Assembly (NCBI GenBank): GCA_030705745.1
Contig: JAUZPT010000013.1
Span: forward strand, 1 to 19,518
Reading direction: 5' to 3'
DNA: 19,518 bases
Origin: Bacillota bacterium
GTDB taxonomy: Bacteria > Bacillota > Bacilli > Bacillales > Cytobacillaceae
Each line of letters opens with the position of its first letter. Position 1 is the stretch's first letter. The notes under the pieces were generated by a model that saw only the letters and a program-made list of their open reading frames with translations, had not been told where the DNA came from and made no database searches. This document shows positions 6,817-13,269 of the stretch, piece by piece. A program made the translations under genes and the position numbers.

Positions 6817-7071
6817 TTATTTTTTATTAATCATCTGAGCAATCGTATTAAAATCAAGCTGCTTTCCATCATTGACAATCGATTTCACAATTTTGTCTTC
6901 TGTTTCCTTATTCACCGGTTTATTGGCAATTTGTGAAACACGGCGGATGACATTTCGAACCGTTTTTTCATCCTTGAAGTTTGCATTTTGCAATGAATTA
7001 GCCAATTCAAATACGTCTTTCATATTGACGCCGGTTTTCTTTTCTATGTTTTTAAAAAACCCATTATCCAT
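6817..7071 (-). CDS. spoVIF: Stage VI sporulation protein F
   Basis: An 84-residue soluble protein. The opening MDNGFFKNIEKKTGVNMKDV and the LANSLQNANFKDEKTVRN block are those of the SpoVIF (YjcC) family, and the length is as expected. In B. subtilis it acts late in the mother cell and is needed for proper coat assembly and spore resistance, as a positive factor for late sigma-K/GerE-dependent coat genes. The ATG at 7071 is the only possible start, because an in-frame stop lies four codons upstream. The AAGGAG is about 14 bases away, unusually far, so translation may be weak. A sigma-K promoter lies directly upstream, and the neighbour yjcZ has one too. Confidence 0.92.
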   Translation of the reverse strand: MDNGFFKNIEKKTGVNMKDVFELANSLQNANFKDEKTVRNVIRRVSQIANKPVNKETEDKIVKSIVNDGKQLDFNTIAQMINKK

Positions 7072-7103
7072 AGTGAGAATTCACGCTCCTTCTTAAACTA
7101 CTT

Positions 7104-7131
7104 TATGATATGAAGTAGGAGCAATTTGGTG
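7104..7131 (-). promoter_or_regulatory. Sigma-K promoter of spoVIF
   Basis: On the minus strand CACC (7131-7128) is followed after 15 bases by CATATCATA (7112-7104). This is an exact match to the sigma-K consensus (mACm, then CATANNNTA) about 32 bases before the start codon, and fits the late mother-cell role of SpoVIF. Confidence 0.75.
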
Positions 7132-7138
7132 AATAGAA

Positions 7139-7163
7139 ATGCCGCTCCAAAAAGGAGCGGCAT
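7139..7163 (-). terminator. GC-rich hairpin after yjcZ
   Basis: ATGCCGCTCC (7139-7148) and GGAGCGGCAT (7154-7163) form a perfect 10-bp stem with a 5-base A/T loop. It lies just past the yjcZ stop and before the spoVIF promoter. The downstream T-run on the minus strand is weak (TTTCTATTC), so termination may be partial. Confidence 0.6.
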
Positions 7164-7184
7164 CTTGCATTGCTTATTTCATTA

Positions 7185-7304
7185 TTATAGGAAGCTTGCA
7201 CCTACAATAATCAATAAGATAAATAATACGACGATTAATACGAAAGTTGAACCGTATCCTCCCCCGTAACCATAGCCGCCGCCATATCCATAGCCGTAGC
7301 ACAT
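7185..7304 (-). CDS. yjcZ: YjcZ-family sporulation micro-protein
   Basis: A 39-residue protein starting [21 protein letters not shown] Gly/Tyr-rich N-terminus of about 18 residues precedes one hydrophobic segment ([18 protein letters not shown]), the hallmark of the YjcZ/SscA group of small spore proteins. SscA is known to act in coat assembly; function here is by family. The start ATG 7304 has GAGGTG seven bases upstream. It is encoded just upstream of spoVIF on the same strand, as yjcZ is in B. subtilis, with its own sigma-K-type promoter. Confidence 0.85.
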   Translation of the reverse strand: MCYGYGYGGGYGYGGGYGSTFVLIVVLFILLIIVGASFL

Positions 7305-7336
7305 ACATATTCACCTCACTTTTGTTATCTCATTCA

Positions 7337-7365
7337 TAACATATGAGGAAATCAGAAAATGTGTA
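7337..7365 (-). promoter_or_regulatory. Sigma-K promoter of yjcZ
   Basis: CATATGTTA (7345-7337, minus strand) is an exact sigma-K -10 match about 32 bases before the yjcZ start. A TACACA stretch at 7365-7360 supplies the AC of the -35 element at acceptable spacing. Confidence 0.65.
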
Positions 7366-7406
7366 TAGGCAACTTCCTATTCCAAGAAAAGAAGGGCACA
7401 AGCAGT

Positions 7407-7763
7407 TTAACCTTTAGGTCTAAAGAGAAGCGCACCGATAAATCCAAATACGATGGCGGCAGAAATTCCTGAACTAGTTACTTCGAACATTCCTGTCAAC
7501 ACGCCGACAATACCATGCAAGTCCGCTTCTTTTAGCGCCCCTTGGACTAATGCATTACCAAAGCTTGTAATCGGAATGGTAGCCCCTGCACCCGCAAAAT
7601 CTACCAATGGTTCGTACAGCTTCAAGCCACCTAATACTGCACCTGCACTTACGAGAACGCTCAGCGTGTGGCCCGGCGTTAATTTTGCAACATCAAAAAG
7701 CAGCTGACCAATGACACAAATTATACCACCGACAACAAAAGACCAAAAAAACATAGCTAGCAT
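7407..7763 (-). CDS. spoVAE: Stage V sporulation protein AE (SpoVAEb type)
   Basis: A 118-residue integral membrane protein with three to four hydrophobic segments. The block DFAGAGATIPITSFGNALVQ is the SpoVAC/SpoVAE signature shared with spoVAC upstream. SpoVA proteins form the inner-membrane channel that loads dipicolinic acid into the forespore and releases it on germination. The start is ATG 7763, with GGAG embedded in the last codons of spoVAD and 4 bases between spoVAD stop and this start. The longer frame from 7871 lies inside spoVAD and is rejected. It is the last gene of the lipoprotein-spoVAC-spoVAD operon. No clear terminator follows, so some read-through into yjcZ is possible. Confidence 0.92.
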   Translation of the reverse strand: MLAMFFWSFVVGGIICVIGQLLFDVAKLTPGHTLSVLVSAGAVLGGLKLYEPLVDFAGAGATIPITSFGNALVQGALKEADLHGIVGVLTGMFEVTSSGISAAIVFGFIGALLFRPKG

Positions 7764-7767
7764 TTGA

Positions 7768-8793
7768 TCACTCCATTCCGCCTTCCGTCTCAATTGCCAC
7801 TGCATGGGCGATACATGGGATGCTTTCATCCTGCTGAAATGTAAGCGGAGATAATAATGCACCTGTGGCAACGACGAGAATTTTTGAATAGATGCCTTTT
7901 TTCATTTGATTTAAAAGATGTCCATATAAAACGGTGGCGGAGCAGCCTGCACCACTACCTCCCGATTGAACCGGCTGATTGTCTTTATAAATGAGTAGTC
8001 CGCAATCTTTAAATTGGTTACTATTAATCTTTAGTCCGCTATTTATCAACAATTCGTATGTAGCTTTCTGCCCTATACGGCCAAGATCACCTGTCACAAT
8101 TAAATCGTAATAGGATGGTTCAATTTGCCTATCTCTAAAATGAGCGATGATTGTGTCAGCAGCAGCCGGGGCCATTGCCCCTCCCATATTGAATGGATCG
8201 GTAATGCCCATATCAACCACTTTTCCGATGGTGGCTGAGGTGGTAACAGGAACACCCTTCGTCCCATCATTCTCACAAACGAGAGCTACTCCCGCACCAG
8301 TAACTGTCCACTGTGCAGTCGGGGGCTTTTGTCCACCGTACTCAGTCGGATATCTGAATTGCTTCTCTACTGCAGCATTATGGCTTGAGGCACCGCTTAG
8401 AATCCTTTTGGCACCCTGATAATTGACAATAAAAGAAGCAAGAGCAAGACTTTCCATTGATGTCGAACATGCTCCGTAAAGTCCCATAAACGGTATTTGC
8501 ATCGTTCGAGCAGCCAAATTGGAAGGTGTAAGCTGGTTAATCAAATCTCCTGCCATCATGAATTGTACTTCTTCCTTTTGGCAATCAACTTTACTTAAAG
8601 CTGCATGCATTGCTTCTTCTAACAATACACGATGCGCTTTCTCATATGTTTCCTCGCCCATCCACAAATCTTCATGCAATAGATCAAATTCATTTGCCAG
8701 ATTTCCATTCGCTTCAAATGGTCCACCCGAAACACCCGTTGCCTTAATCATCGGGCGATTTGCGAAGATCCATGATTGATGACCTTGCAGCAT
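7768..8793 (-). CDS. spoVAD: Stage V sporulation protein AD
   Basis: A 341-residue, thiolase-fold soluble subunit of the SpoVA complex that binds dipicolinic acid at the inner spore membrane. Recognisable blocks are the N-terminal GHQSWIFANRPMIKATGVS, PFMGLYGACSTSMESLAL and GDLGRIGQKATYELL near the middle, and GSGAGCSATVLYGHLL. Length is that of the family. The start ATG 8793 directly follows the spoVAC stop (TAA-ATG, no gap), with a GGGGGG ribosome-binding site inside spoVAC. This tight coupling suggests stoichiometric production of C, D and E. Confidence 0.95.
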   Translation of the reverse strand: MLQGHQSWIFANRPMIKATGVSGGPFEANGNLANEFDLLHEDLWMGEETYEKAHRVLLEEAMHAALSKVDCQKEEVQFMMAGDLINQLTPSNLAARTMQIPFMGLYGACSTSMESLALASFIVNYQGAKRILSGASSHNAAVEKQFRYPTEYGGQKPPTAQWTVTGAGVALVCENDGTKGVPVTTSATIGKVVDMGITDPFNMGGAMAPAAADTIIAHFRDRQIEPSYYDLIVTGDLGRIGQKATYELLINSGLKINSNQFKDCGLLIYKDNQPVQSGGSGAGCSATVLYGHLLNQMKKGIYSKILVVATGALLSPLTFQQDESIPCIAHAVAIETEGGME

Positions 8794-9270
8794 TTATAAA
8801 ACCCCCCAAACGCCCAGCAGGGTTTTAATGAGTGCTACAAAGAAAGCTGAGACAACTCCGAATAAAATGACTGCACCGGCAAGCTTGAACATATTTCCGC
8901 CAACACCGAGCACAAGTCCTTCGGTACGATGTTCAATCGCTGCAGAAATAACGGCATTACCAAATCCTGTTACCGGAACTGCGCTACCTGCACCGGCAAA
9001 TTGTCCTAACCTGTCATATACACCAAATCCCGTTAGTAGCATGGAGAAAAATACCATTGTTGCAACGGTAGGGTTTCCAGCTGTTTGTTCGGTGAAATTG
9101 AAGTAGTAAATGTAAAAAAAACTTACCGCTTGGCAAATCATGCAGATGAGACCTCCAACAAAAAATGCTTTTATGCAATTTTTAAGAACAGGACGCTTTA
9201 GTTCATGCTTTTGCTGAAGCTGTTGATACTTTAATTGTTCAGGTGTCGTCTTTTTTTTCTTGCTTGCCAT
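8794..9270 (-). CDS. spoVAC: Stage V sporulation protein AC
   Basis: A 158-residue membrane protein. A Lys-rich cytoplasmic N-terminus of about 30 residues is followed by several hydrophobic helices and the signature DRLGQFAGAGSAVPVTGFGN. SpoVAC is described as a mechanosensitive channel component that releases dipicolinic acid during germination. ATG 9270 has AAAGGAG seven bases upstream. It lies 15 bases after the lipoprotein gene and abuts spoVAD. Genes for SpoVAA, AB, AEa and AF are not in this window, so this is the short C-D-E arrangement, not the full spoVA operon. Confidence 0.94.
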   Translation of the reverse strand: MASKKKKTTPEQLKYQQLQQKHELKRPVLKNCIKAFFVGGLICMICQAVSFFYIYYFNFTEQTAGNPTVATMVFFSMLLTGFGVYDRLGQFAGAGSAVPVTGFGNAVISAAIEHRTEGLVLGVGGNMFKLAGAVILFGVVSAFFVALIKTLLGVWGVL

Positions 9271-9285
9271 ATGGATGCTCCTTTC

Positions 9286-9756
9286 CTATGTGGTTTCATC
9301 TTTCAATTTAATGATGCTTTGCAGCTCTTTCTCGGCCTTTTTCTTCGTAACATGCGCGTCTTTTATTTTCTTTCGCAGCCTCTCCGCTTCCAAAAATATT
9401 TTATAGTCGCTAGAGACAGAAAATTTATCGTCAGGATATTTTTTTTCAAGCAAGGTGTTTAATTTTTTCTCGATTTTCTTCATTCTAAATCGTTGAAGAT
9501 GCTTCACTTTATATACGACAAGCGTATCCTTCTTGCCTTTGATGACCGCCACATCATAAATTTCCGGCAGAGAACTAACATCTTTTTTAATATCCTGGAC
9601 TTCCTTCGAACTATTCATGGTAGAAAGCTGAATCGGCGATGAATTGGTTTTCTTTAATAAAGTCATGCCACTGTCTTCCTGACGGGCATGAGGATTGCAA
9701 CCAGACGCCAAAAATATGAAACCAACCAAGGTACATGAAATATAAATTTTCTTCAT
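9286..9756 (-). CDS. YhcN/YlaJ-type sporulation lipoprotein
   Basis: A 156-residue predicted lipoprotein. The signal peptide MKKIYISCTLVGFIFLASGC ends in lipobox LASG-C with Cys20 as the lipidated residue. The mature part is highly charged; a central domain includes LPEIYDVAVIKGKKDTLVVY, then a Lys/Glu-rich tail that probably forms coiled coil (about 115-150). The central segment resembles the YhcN/YlaJ family found in spore inner membranes. ATG 9756 follows GGGAGGA. It is the first gene of the spoVAC-AD-AE operon, a linkage also known from the transferable spoVA2mob operon, where a YhcN/YlaJ gene precedes spoVAC. Family membership is a moderate call; the operon is clear. Confidence 0.78.
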   Translation of the reverse strand: MKKIYISCTLVGFIFLASGCNPHARQEDSGMTLLKKTNSSPIQLSTMNSSKEVQDIKKDVSSLPEIYDVAVIKGKKDTLVVYKVKHLQRFRMKKIEKKLNTLLEKKYPDDKFSVSSDYKIFLEAERLRKKIKDAHVTKKKAEKELQSIIKLKDETT

Positions 9757-9796
9757 CTGATTCCTCCCTATATATTGTGATTTTGAAATTATTTTT

Positions 9797-9825
9797 TATT
9801 GTCTACAGTCATGATATTTTTATCC
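9797..9825 (-). promoter_or_regulatory. Possible sigma-G promoter of the lipoprotein-spoVAC-AD-AE operon
   Basis: On the minus strand GGATA (9825-9821), 17 bases, then GACAATA (9803-9797) matches sigma-G consensus (GHATR, CATWMTA) at most positions. Forespore expression is expected for spoVA genes, which is the main reason to propose it. Confidence 0.35.
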
Positions 9826-9876
9826 ACTTTGAACTCAAACATTGTTTTTAAAAATAGTTTTTTTATCAAAGTTGTC

Positions 9877-9920
9877 CATACACTTTCATTTCAATTGAAT
9901 ATATTGATAACGAATATATT
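9877..9920 (+). promoter_or_regulatory. Sigma-E-like -10 box and a 9-bp direct repeat before the Ser-repeat gene
   Basis: CATACACT at 9877-9884 exactly matches the sigma-E -10 consensus CATACANT, but no convincing -35 is seen. GAATATATT occurs twice, at 9897-9905 and 9912-9920, 15 bases apart start to start, directly before the ribosome-binding site AGGAGG (9924-9929). The repeat may be a transcription-factor site or simply AT-rich sequence. Confidence 0.35.
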
Positions 9921-9937
9921 TTTAGGAGGCAAAAAAA

Positions 9938-10372
9938 ATGAGTCGTTTATCACGTAGACAAAGAGAAGAATCAAGTAGTTCAAGTTCATCATCTTCATCT
10001 TCATCATCATCTTCTTCATCTTCTTCACGATGGATTGAAAGCAGCAGTTCTTCATCCTCTTCATCCTCATCAGGATGCATTATGCCGATTGAAAGCAGCA
10101 GTTCTTCATCCTCTTCATCGTCTTCAGGTTGCATTATGCCAATTGAGAGCAGCAGTTCTTCATCCTCTTCATCGTCTTCATGCTGCATTCAACCGATTGA
10201 GAGCAGCAGTTCTTCATCCTCTTCATCGTCTTCACGCTGCATTCGGCCGATTGAGAGCAGCAGTTCTTCATCGTCAAGTTCGAATGAAAGCAGCTGCCAT
10301 CATAAGCACAAGGGTCCAGGTCCTAAACATAAAGGCCCTAAACCACCTAAAGGGCCTAAAAGAAAAAAATAA
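9938..10372 (+). CDS. Serine-rich repeat protein, probable spore coat or crust component
   Basis: A 144-residue protein, 76 of them Ser. The N-terminus MSRLSRRQREE is basic, followed by a run of 19 Ser. Then come four 18-residue units of the form I-E-(Ser)11-x-C-I-x-P, and a fifth incomplete unit. The tail, after CHHKHKGPGPKHKG, is a Lys/Pro/Gly/His-rich basic segment. ATG 9938 follows AGGAGG with 8-base spacing. There is no signal peptide or membrane helix. Mixed Ser codons (AGC, AGT, TCN) argue for selection on the amino acid rather than slippage alone. It sits between spoVA genes and fabI, where B. subtilis has cotO/cotVWXYZ. A role as coat protein, CotG-like kinase substrate or Cys cross-linked matrix is inferred; I know no named homolog. 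Confidence 0.85.
   Translation: MSRLSRRQREESSSSSSSSSSSSSSSSSSSRWIESSSSSSSSSSSGCIMPIESSSSSSSSSSSGCIMPIESSSSSSSSSSSCCIQPIESSSSSSSSSSSRCIRPIESSSSSSSSSNESSCHHKHKGPGPKHKGPKPPKGPKRKK
10034..10290 (+). repeat. 54-bp tandem repeats within the Ser-rich gene
   Basis: Units begin exactly 54 bases apart at 10034, 10088, 10142, 10196 and 10250; the fifth diverges after about 25-40 bases. Each unit starts ATTGA(A/G)AGCAGCAG and is an in-frame 18-codon block. Units 2 to 4 are nearly identical apart from the x-C-I-x codons, indicating recent duplication or conversion. Copy number is likely to vary among strains. Confidence 0.92.
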
Positions 10373-10464
10373 ACTCTTTGATTTGATTATCCGTACTAAA
10401 AAATTCTGTTTAAAGAATAAGTATTCAAAGGTTTAAGAATTACTTGAATAGAAAAATGGCAAAT

Positions 10465-10500
10465 AAAAAAGAAAGATCTATTGAAGATGCTTTCTTTTTT
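10465..10500 (+). terminator. Terminator of the Ser-repeat gene
   Basis: AAAAAAGAAAGATCT (10465-10479) pairs with AGAT and CTTTCTTTTTT (10485-10500) with a single bulged G, followed by more T. It lies about 90 bases past the stop. Confidence 0.7.
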
Positions 10501-10582
10501 TTATTTTATTTAAATTAAATATTATAGCTATCGCCGATTTTCACTAGTAGCTAAAGGAAGATGAATAATCTAAAATTCACAA

Positions 10583-10620
10583 AAAAAACAGCCCGGCTCA
10601 TAGAGGCAGGGCTGTTTTTT
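10583..10620 (-). terminator. Terminator of fabI
   Basis: AAAAAACAGCCC (10583-10594) pairs with GGGCTGTTTTTT (10609-10620). On the minus strand the hairpin begins immediately after the fabI stop codon. A- and T-runs on both sides make it bidirectional, backing up the preceding terminator. Confidence 0.88.
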
Positions 10621-11391
10621 TTATAAAATATGGAATCCTGAATCGACGTGAATGTTTTCACCTGTGATACCGCGCGATAAATCGCTAAATAGGAAAAGGG
10701 CCGTATCGCCAACTTCGTCAGGTGTTGTCGTTCTTCTTAATGGTGCTCTTTCTTCAATTTCCTTTAAAATTGAATTGAAATCGCTGACTCCTTTTGCAGA
10801 TAAAGTCCGAATTGGGCCTGCAGAAATGGAGTTAACACGAATTCCATTTTTCCCGAGGTCTGCAGCTAAATAACGAACGCTTGCATCAAGGGATGCTTTT
10901 GCAACACCCATAACATTATAATTTTTAATCGCACGCTCTCCGCCAAGATATGTTAACGTTACGATGCTACCACCTTCAGCCATGAGCTCCTTTGCTTCCT
11001 TCGCTACAGCAGTCAACGAATAGGCACTGATATTATGAGCAAGCAGGAAGCCTTCGCGCGTTGTATTCATATAATCGCCGCTTAGCTCTTCTTTATTCGC
11101 AAACGCAATGCAATGGGCTACTCCATGGATAGTACCAACTGCTGCTTTAATCTCCGCGAAGCATTTCGCTATATCCTCATCCATTGTTACATCACATGGC
11201 AAAACGAGTGTGCCTTCAGCTTCAAGTGAACCTGCCAGCTCACGGACGCCGCTTTCCATTCTTTCACCTGCGTACGTAAAAATCAGCCTTGCTCCTGCAT
11301 TGTGAAGAGATTTGGCAATCCCCCAAGCAATGCTTCGTTTATTTGCCACACCCATTACAACATATGTTTTTCCATTTAATGAAAGAGTCAT
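10621..11391 (-). CDS. fabI: Enoyl-[acyl-carrier-protein] reductase (NADPH), FabI
   Basis: A 256-residue short-chain dehydrogenase that reduces enoyl-ACP, the last step of each fatty-acid elongation cycle. Visible are the cofactor motif GVANKRSIAWGIA (14-26), the FabI-type active site Tyr148 (TLTYLGG) and Tyr158-x6-Lys165 (YNVMGVAK), and the DSGFHIL tail. It corresponds to B. subtilis yjbW/fabI and is the triclosan-sensitive type. ATG 11391 follows a G-rich ribosome-binding site (GGGGGA). It is monocistronic, with a FapR operator upstream and a terminator at its stop. Confidence 0.96.
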   Translation of the reverse strand: MTLSLNGKTYVVMGVANKRSIAWGIAKSLHNAGARLIFTYAGERMESGVRELAGSLEAEGTLVLPCDVTMDEDIAKCFAEIKAAVGTIHGVAHCIAFANKEELSGDYMNTTREGFLLAHNISAYSLTAVAKEAKELMAEGGSIVTLTYLGGERAIKNYNVMGVAKASLDASVRYLAADLGKNGIRVNSISAGPIRTLSAKGVSDFNSILKEIEERAPLRRTTTPDEVGDTALFLFSDLSRGITGENIHVDSGFHIL

Positions 11392-11419
11392 TAATAAATC
11401 CCCCTATTATCACAAGTTA

Positions 11420-11464
11420 TTAGTAGTTGGTACTAATTCTACACTATTCTTTCTGAAATGAAAA
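11420..11464 (-). promoter_or_regulatory. FapR operator and sigma-A promoter of fabI
   Basis: On the minus strand TTAGTACCAACTACTAA (11436-11420) is the 17-bp palindromic site of FapR, the malonyl-CoA-responsive repressor of lipid synthesis. A promoter TTTTCA (11464-11459), 17 bases, TAGAAT (11441-11436) lies directly upstream, so the operator covers the start-site region. A GATAAT nearer the gene is too close to the ribosome-binding site to be the -10. Confidence 0.88.
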
Positions 11465-11587
11465 GTAATGTGAAGTTTTCTTAAAAGTTTAGAAGAAAAT
11501 TTAAACTTTACTTAAAGAAGTATGTTTTACTACTAAATAAAGAAATAATGGTTAAAAAGTTCATTAGCTGGAAAGGAGGACTTTCAC

Positions 11588-12334
11588 TTGAAAATCGACA
11601 TTATCGGAGATATCCATGGTTGTTTTAATGAGTTAAAAGAATTAACTCTAAAGCTTGGTTACTCGTGGGAAACGGGCATTCCACTCCACCGAGAAGGCCG
11701 TTTTCTTGGTTTTGTAGGTGATTTAACGGATCGCGGTCCTGATTCGTTACATGTTGTGGACCTTGTTTGGAGGCTGGTTGTGAAAGAAAAAAAAGCACAT
11801 TATGTACCTGGTAACCATTGCAATAAATTGTATCGCTACTTTCAAGGCAATAAAGTTCAAATCTCACATGGATTAGAGACCACGGTTTCAGAATATGATG
11901 TGTTAAATAAGAAGCTAAAAAGCGAAATACGGAGAAAGTTTATGGATTTATATGAAAAAGCTCCATTGTATGAAGTCCTGGACAATGAAAGACTTGTACT
12001 TGTCCACGCAGGCATTCGAGAAGATTATATCGGAAAGAATGACTCAAAGGTGAAATCGTTTGTTCTTTATGGGGATATCACGGGCGAAAAACATCCTGAC
12101 GGCTCACCGGTCAGAAGGGATTGGGCAAAGTCCTACAAAGGAAAGACGTGCATTGTATATGGACATACTCCTGTCATGGAAGCGAGAATATTGAACTATA
12201 CATACAATATTGATACAGGCTGCGTCTTCGGAGGAAAATTAACTGCTTTACGATATCCAGAAATGGAGTTGGAGTCTGTTCCTTCTTCGATGCCCTTTGT
12301 ACCTGAAAAATTCAGAAAGATAAGCGAGGGCTGA
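11588..12334 (+). CDS. prpE: Ap4A hydrolase / PPP-family phosphatase PrpE
   Basis: A 248-residue metallophosphoesterase of the PPP superfamily. The three signature motifs are present: GDIHG (7-11), GDLTDRG (44-50) and GNH (75-77), with a later VYGHTP and the metal-binding VLVHAG. B. subtilis PrpE (YjbP) cleaves diadenosine tetraphosphate asymmetrically and can dephosphorylate proteins. The start is TTG 11588, eight bases after GGAGG (11575-11579); [11 protein letters not shown] is the natural N-terminus and no ATG fits. It is divergent from fabI and convergent with yjbO. Confidence 0.93.
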   Translation: MKIDIIGDIHGCFNELKELTLKLGYSWETGIPLHREGRFLGFVGDLTDRGPDSLHVVDLVWRLVVKEKKAHYVPGNHCNKLYRYFQGNKVQISHGLETTVSEYDVLNKKLKSEIRRKFMDLYEKAPLYEVLDNERLVLVHAGIREDYIGKNDSKVKSFVLYGDITGEKHPDGSPVRRDWAKSYKGKTCIVYGHTPVMEARILNYTYNIDTGCVFGGKLTALRYPEMELESVPSSMPFVPEKFRKISEG

Positions 12335-12360
12335 CCATAATAACTGGTCAGTCCTTTTTT
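12328..12360 (+). terminator. Terminator of prpE overlapping two stop codons
   Basis: GGGCTGACCA (12328-12337) pairs with TGGTCAGTCC (12345-12354), one G-U pair included, followed by TTTTTT. The left arm contains the prpE stop TGA (12332-12334) and the right arm contains the complement of the yjbO stop (12350-12348). There is no T-run for the minus direction. Confidence 0.85.
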
Positions 12361-13247
12361 AAAATAATGCTTTGCATATCTTCAGGCATGGAAGCAAAAA
12401 AGGACATTTCCTCTTTCCGTATTGGATGAATGAAGGCGATTTGTCTGCAATGGAGAGCCTGCCTGTGAATAGACTTCCGATTCCCCCCGTACAAATCATC
12501 ACCAAGCAGGGGATGTCCCAAATAAGACATATGAACGCGGATTTGATGCGTACGTCCTGTTTCGAGCTTTAGTTCCAAATGTGTAAACGTTTCAAAGCTT
12601 TGAATCACTTTAAAATGTGTACAGGCATATTGCCCGTCTTCTCGAACTTCCCTTTCGATGATGCTGTCAGATTTTCTGCCAATCGGCTCAGTCACAGTAC
12701 CCGATTTCTGCAGAAATACGCCTTCTGCAAAAGCTTCATACACCCTTTTTACCATCCCTGTTTTCTGTTGTTTGCTGAGTAAATGATGGATATGGCGGTG
12801 CTTGGCTATCAATACGATCCCTGAAGTATCGCGATCAAGGCGCGTGACGATATGCGCTGTGGCACTGATCCCAATTTTTTGATAATAACCAATCAACAAA
12901 TTCGCCAGGCTTCTTGATGGATGCTCCCTCGATGGTATCGTATTCATCGCCGACGGCTTGTTTACCACCAGCACATATTCATCTTCATATAAAATGTCGA
13001 GAGGAGCGTCTTCCCCAATTAATCCATCGCTCGATTCCTCAATCGGAAAAATCAGCTGTAAATAATCTTCTTTTTGAAGGCGGTAACGGACATTGACGCC
13101 TTCACCATTTACCAAAATGCTTCCGCCCTTAAATTTGATATCGGTCAGCGCTGTTTTGCTGATTTCATGTTCATGTAGAAACTCTCTAATTAATTTCCCC
13201 TCATGTTCATCGCTAATTTCCCATTGAAGGCTAAATTTTGAACACAT
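12348..13247 (-). CDS. yjbO: RluA/RluD-family pseudouridine synthase YjbO
   Basis: A 299-residue RNA pseudouridine synthase. An N-terminal S4-like RNA-binding region (TALTDIKFKGGSILVNG) precedes the catalytic domain, with motif TRLDRDTSG (catalytic Asp near 138), the GRTHQIRVHM motif and HPLLGDDLYGG. The RNA target is not identifiable from sequence. Two starts are possible. ATG 13298 would overlap nadF by 29 bases, adds 17 residues outside the family pattern and has a poor ribosome-binding site. ATG 13247, after AGGG with 7-base spacing and 22 bases past nadF, is preferred though its site is also weak. It is the last gene of the relQ-nadF-yjbO run, as in B. subtilis. Confidence 0.9.
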   Translation of the reverse strand: MCSKFSLQWEISDEHEGKLIREFLHEHEISKTALTDIKFKGGSILVNGEGVNVRYRLQKEDYLQLIFPIEESSDGLIGEDAPLDILYEDEYVLVVNKPSAMNTIPSREHPSRSLANLLIGYYQKIGISATAHIVTRLDRDTSGIVLIAKHRHIHHLLSKQQKTGMVKRVYEAFAEGVFLQKSGTVTEPIGRKSDSIIEREVREDGQYACTHFKVIQSFETFTHLELKLETGRTHQIRVHMSYLGHPLLGDDLYGGNRKSIHRQALHCRQIAFIHPIRKEEMSFFASMPEDMQSIILKKD

Positions 13248-13269
13248 GTATATACCCTGCTTCCGAATG

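Noticed and set aside
7407..7871. Longer spoVAE frame starting inside spoVAD
   Set aside because: The extra N-terminal residues are spoVAD read in another frame; ATG 7763 has a proper GGAG and matches the family N-terminus.
9922..10188. Minus-strand frame rich in Asp/Glu across the Ser-repeat gene
   Set aside because: It is the mirror image of Ser codons (TCA/TCT read as acidic and Leu codons on the other strand) and has no ribosome-binding site.
10034..10290. Regular repeats that might suggest a CRISPR array
   Set aside because: The units are contiguous 54-bp, in-frame coding repeats without unique spacers; they encode the Ser blocks of a protein with a clear ribosome-binding site.
10035..10436. 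Second plus-strand frame with repeated HPLHRLHAAF-like units
   Set aside because: It is a frame-shifted reading of the same 54-bp repeats, with no initiation signal of its own.
11406..11411. GATAAT on the minus strand as the fabI -10 box
   Set aside because: Transcription would begin about eight bases before the start codon and exclude the ribosome-binding site.
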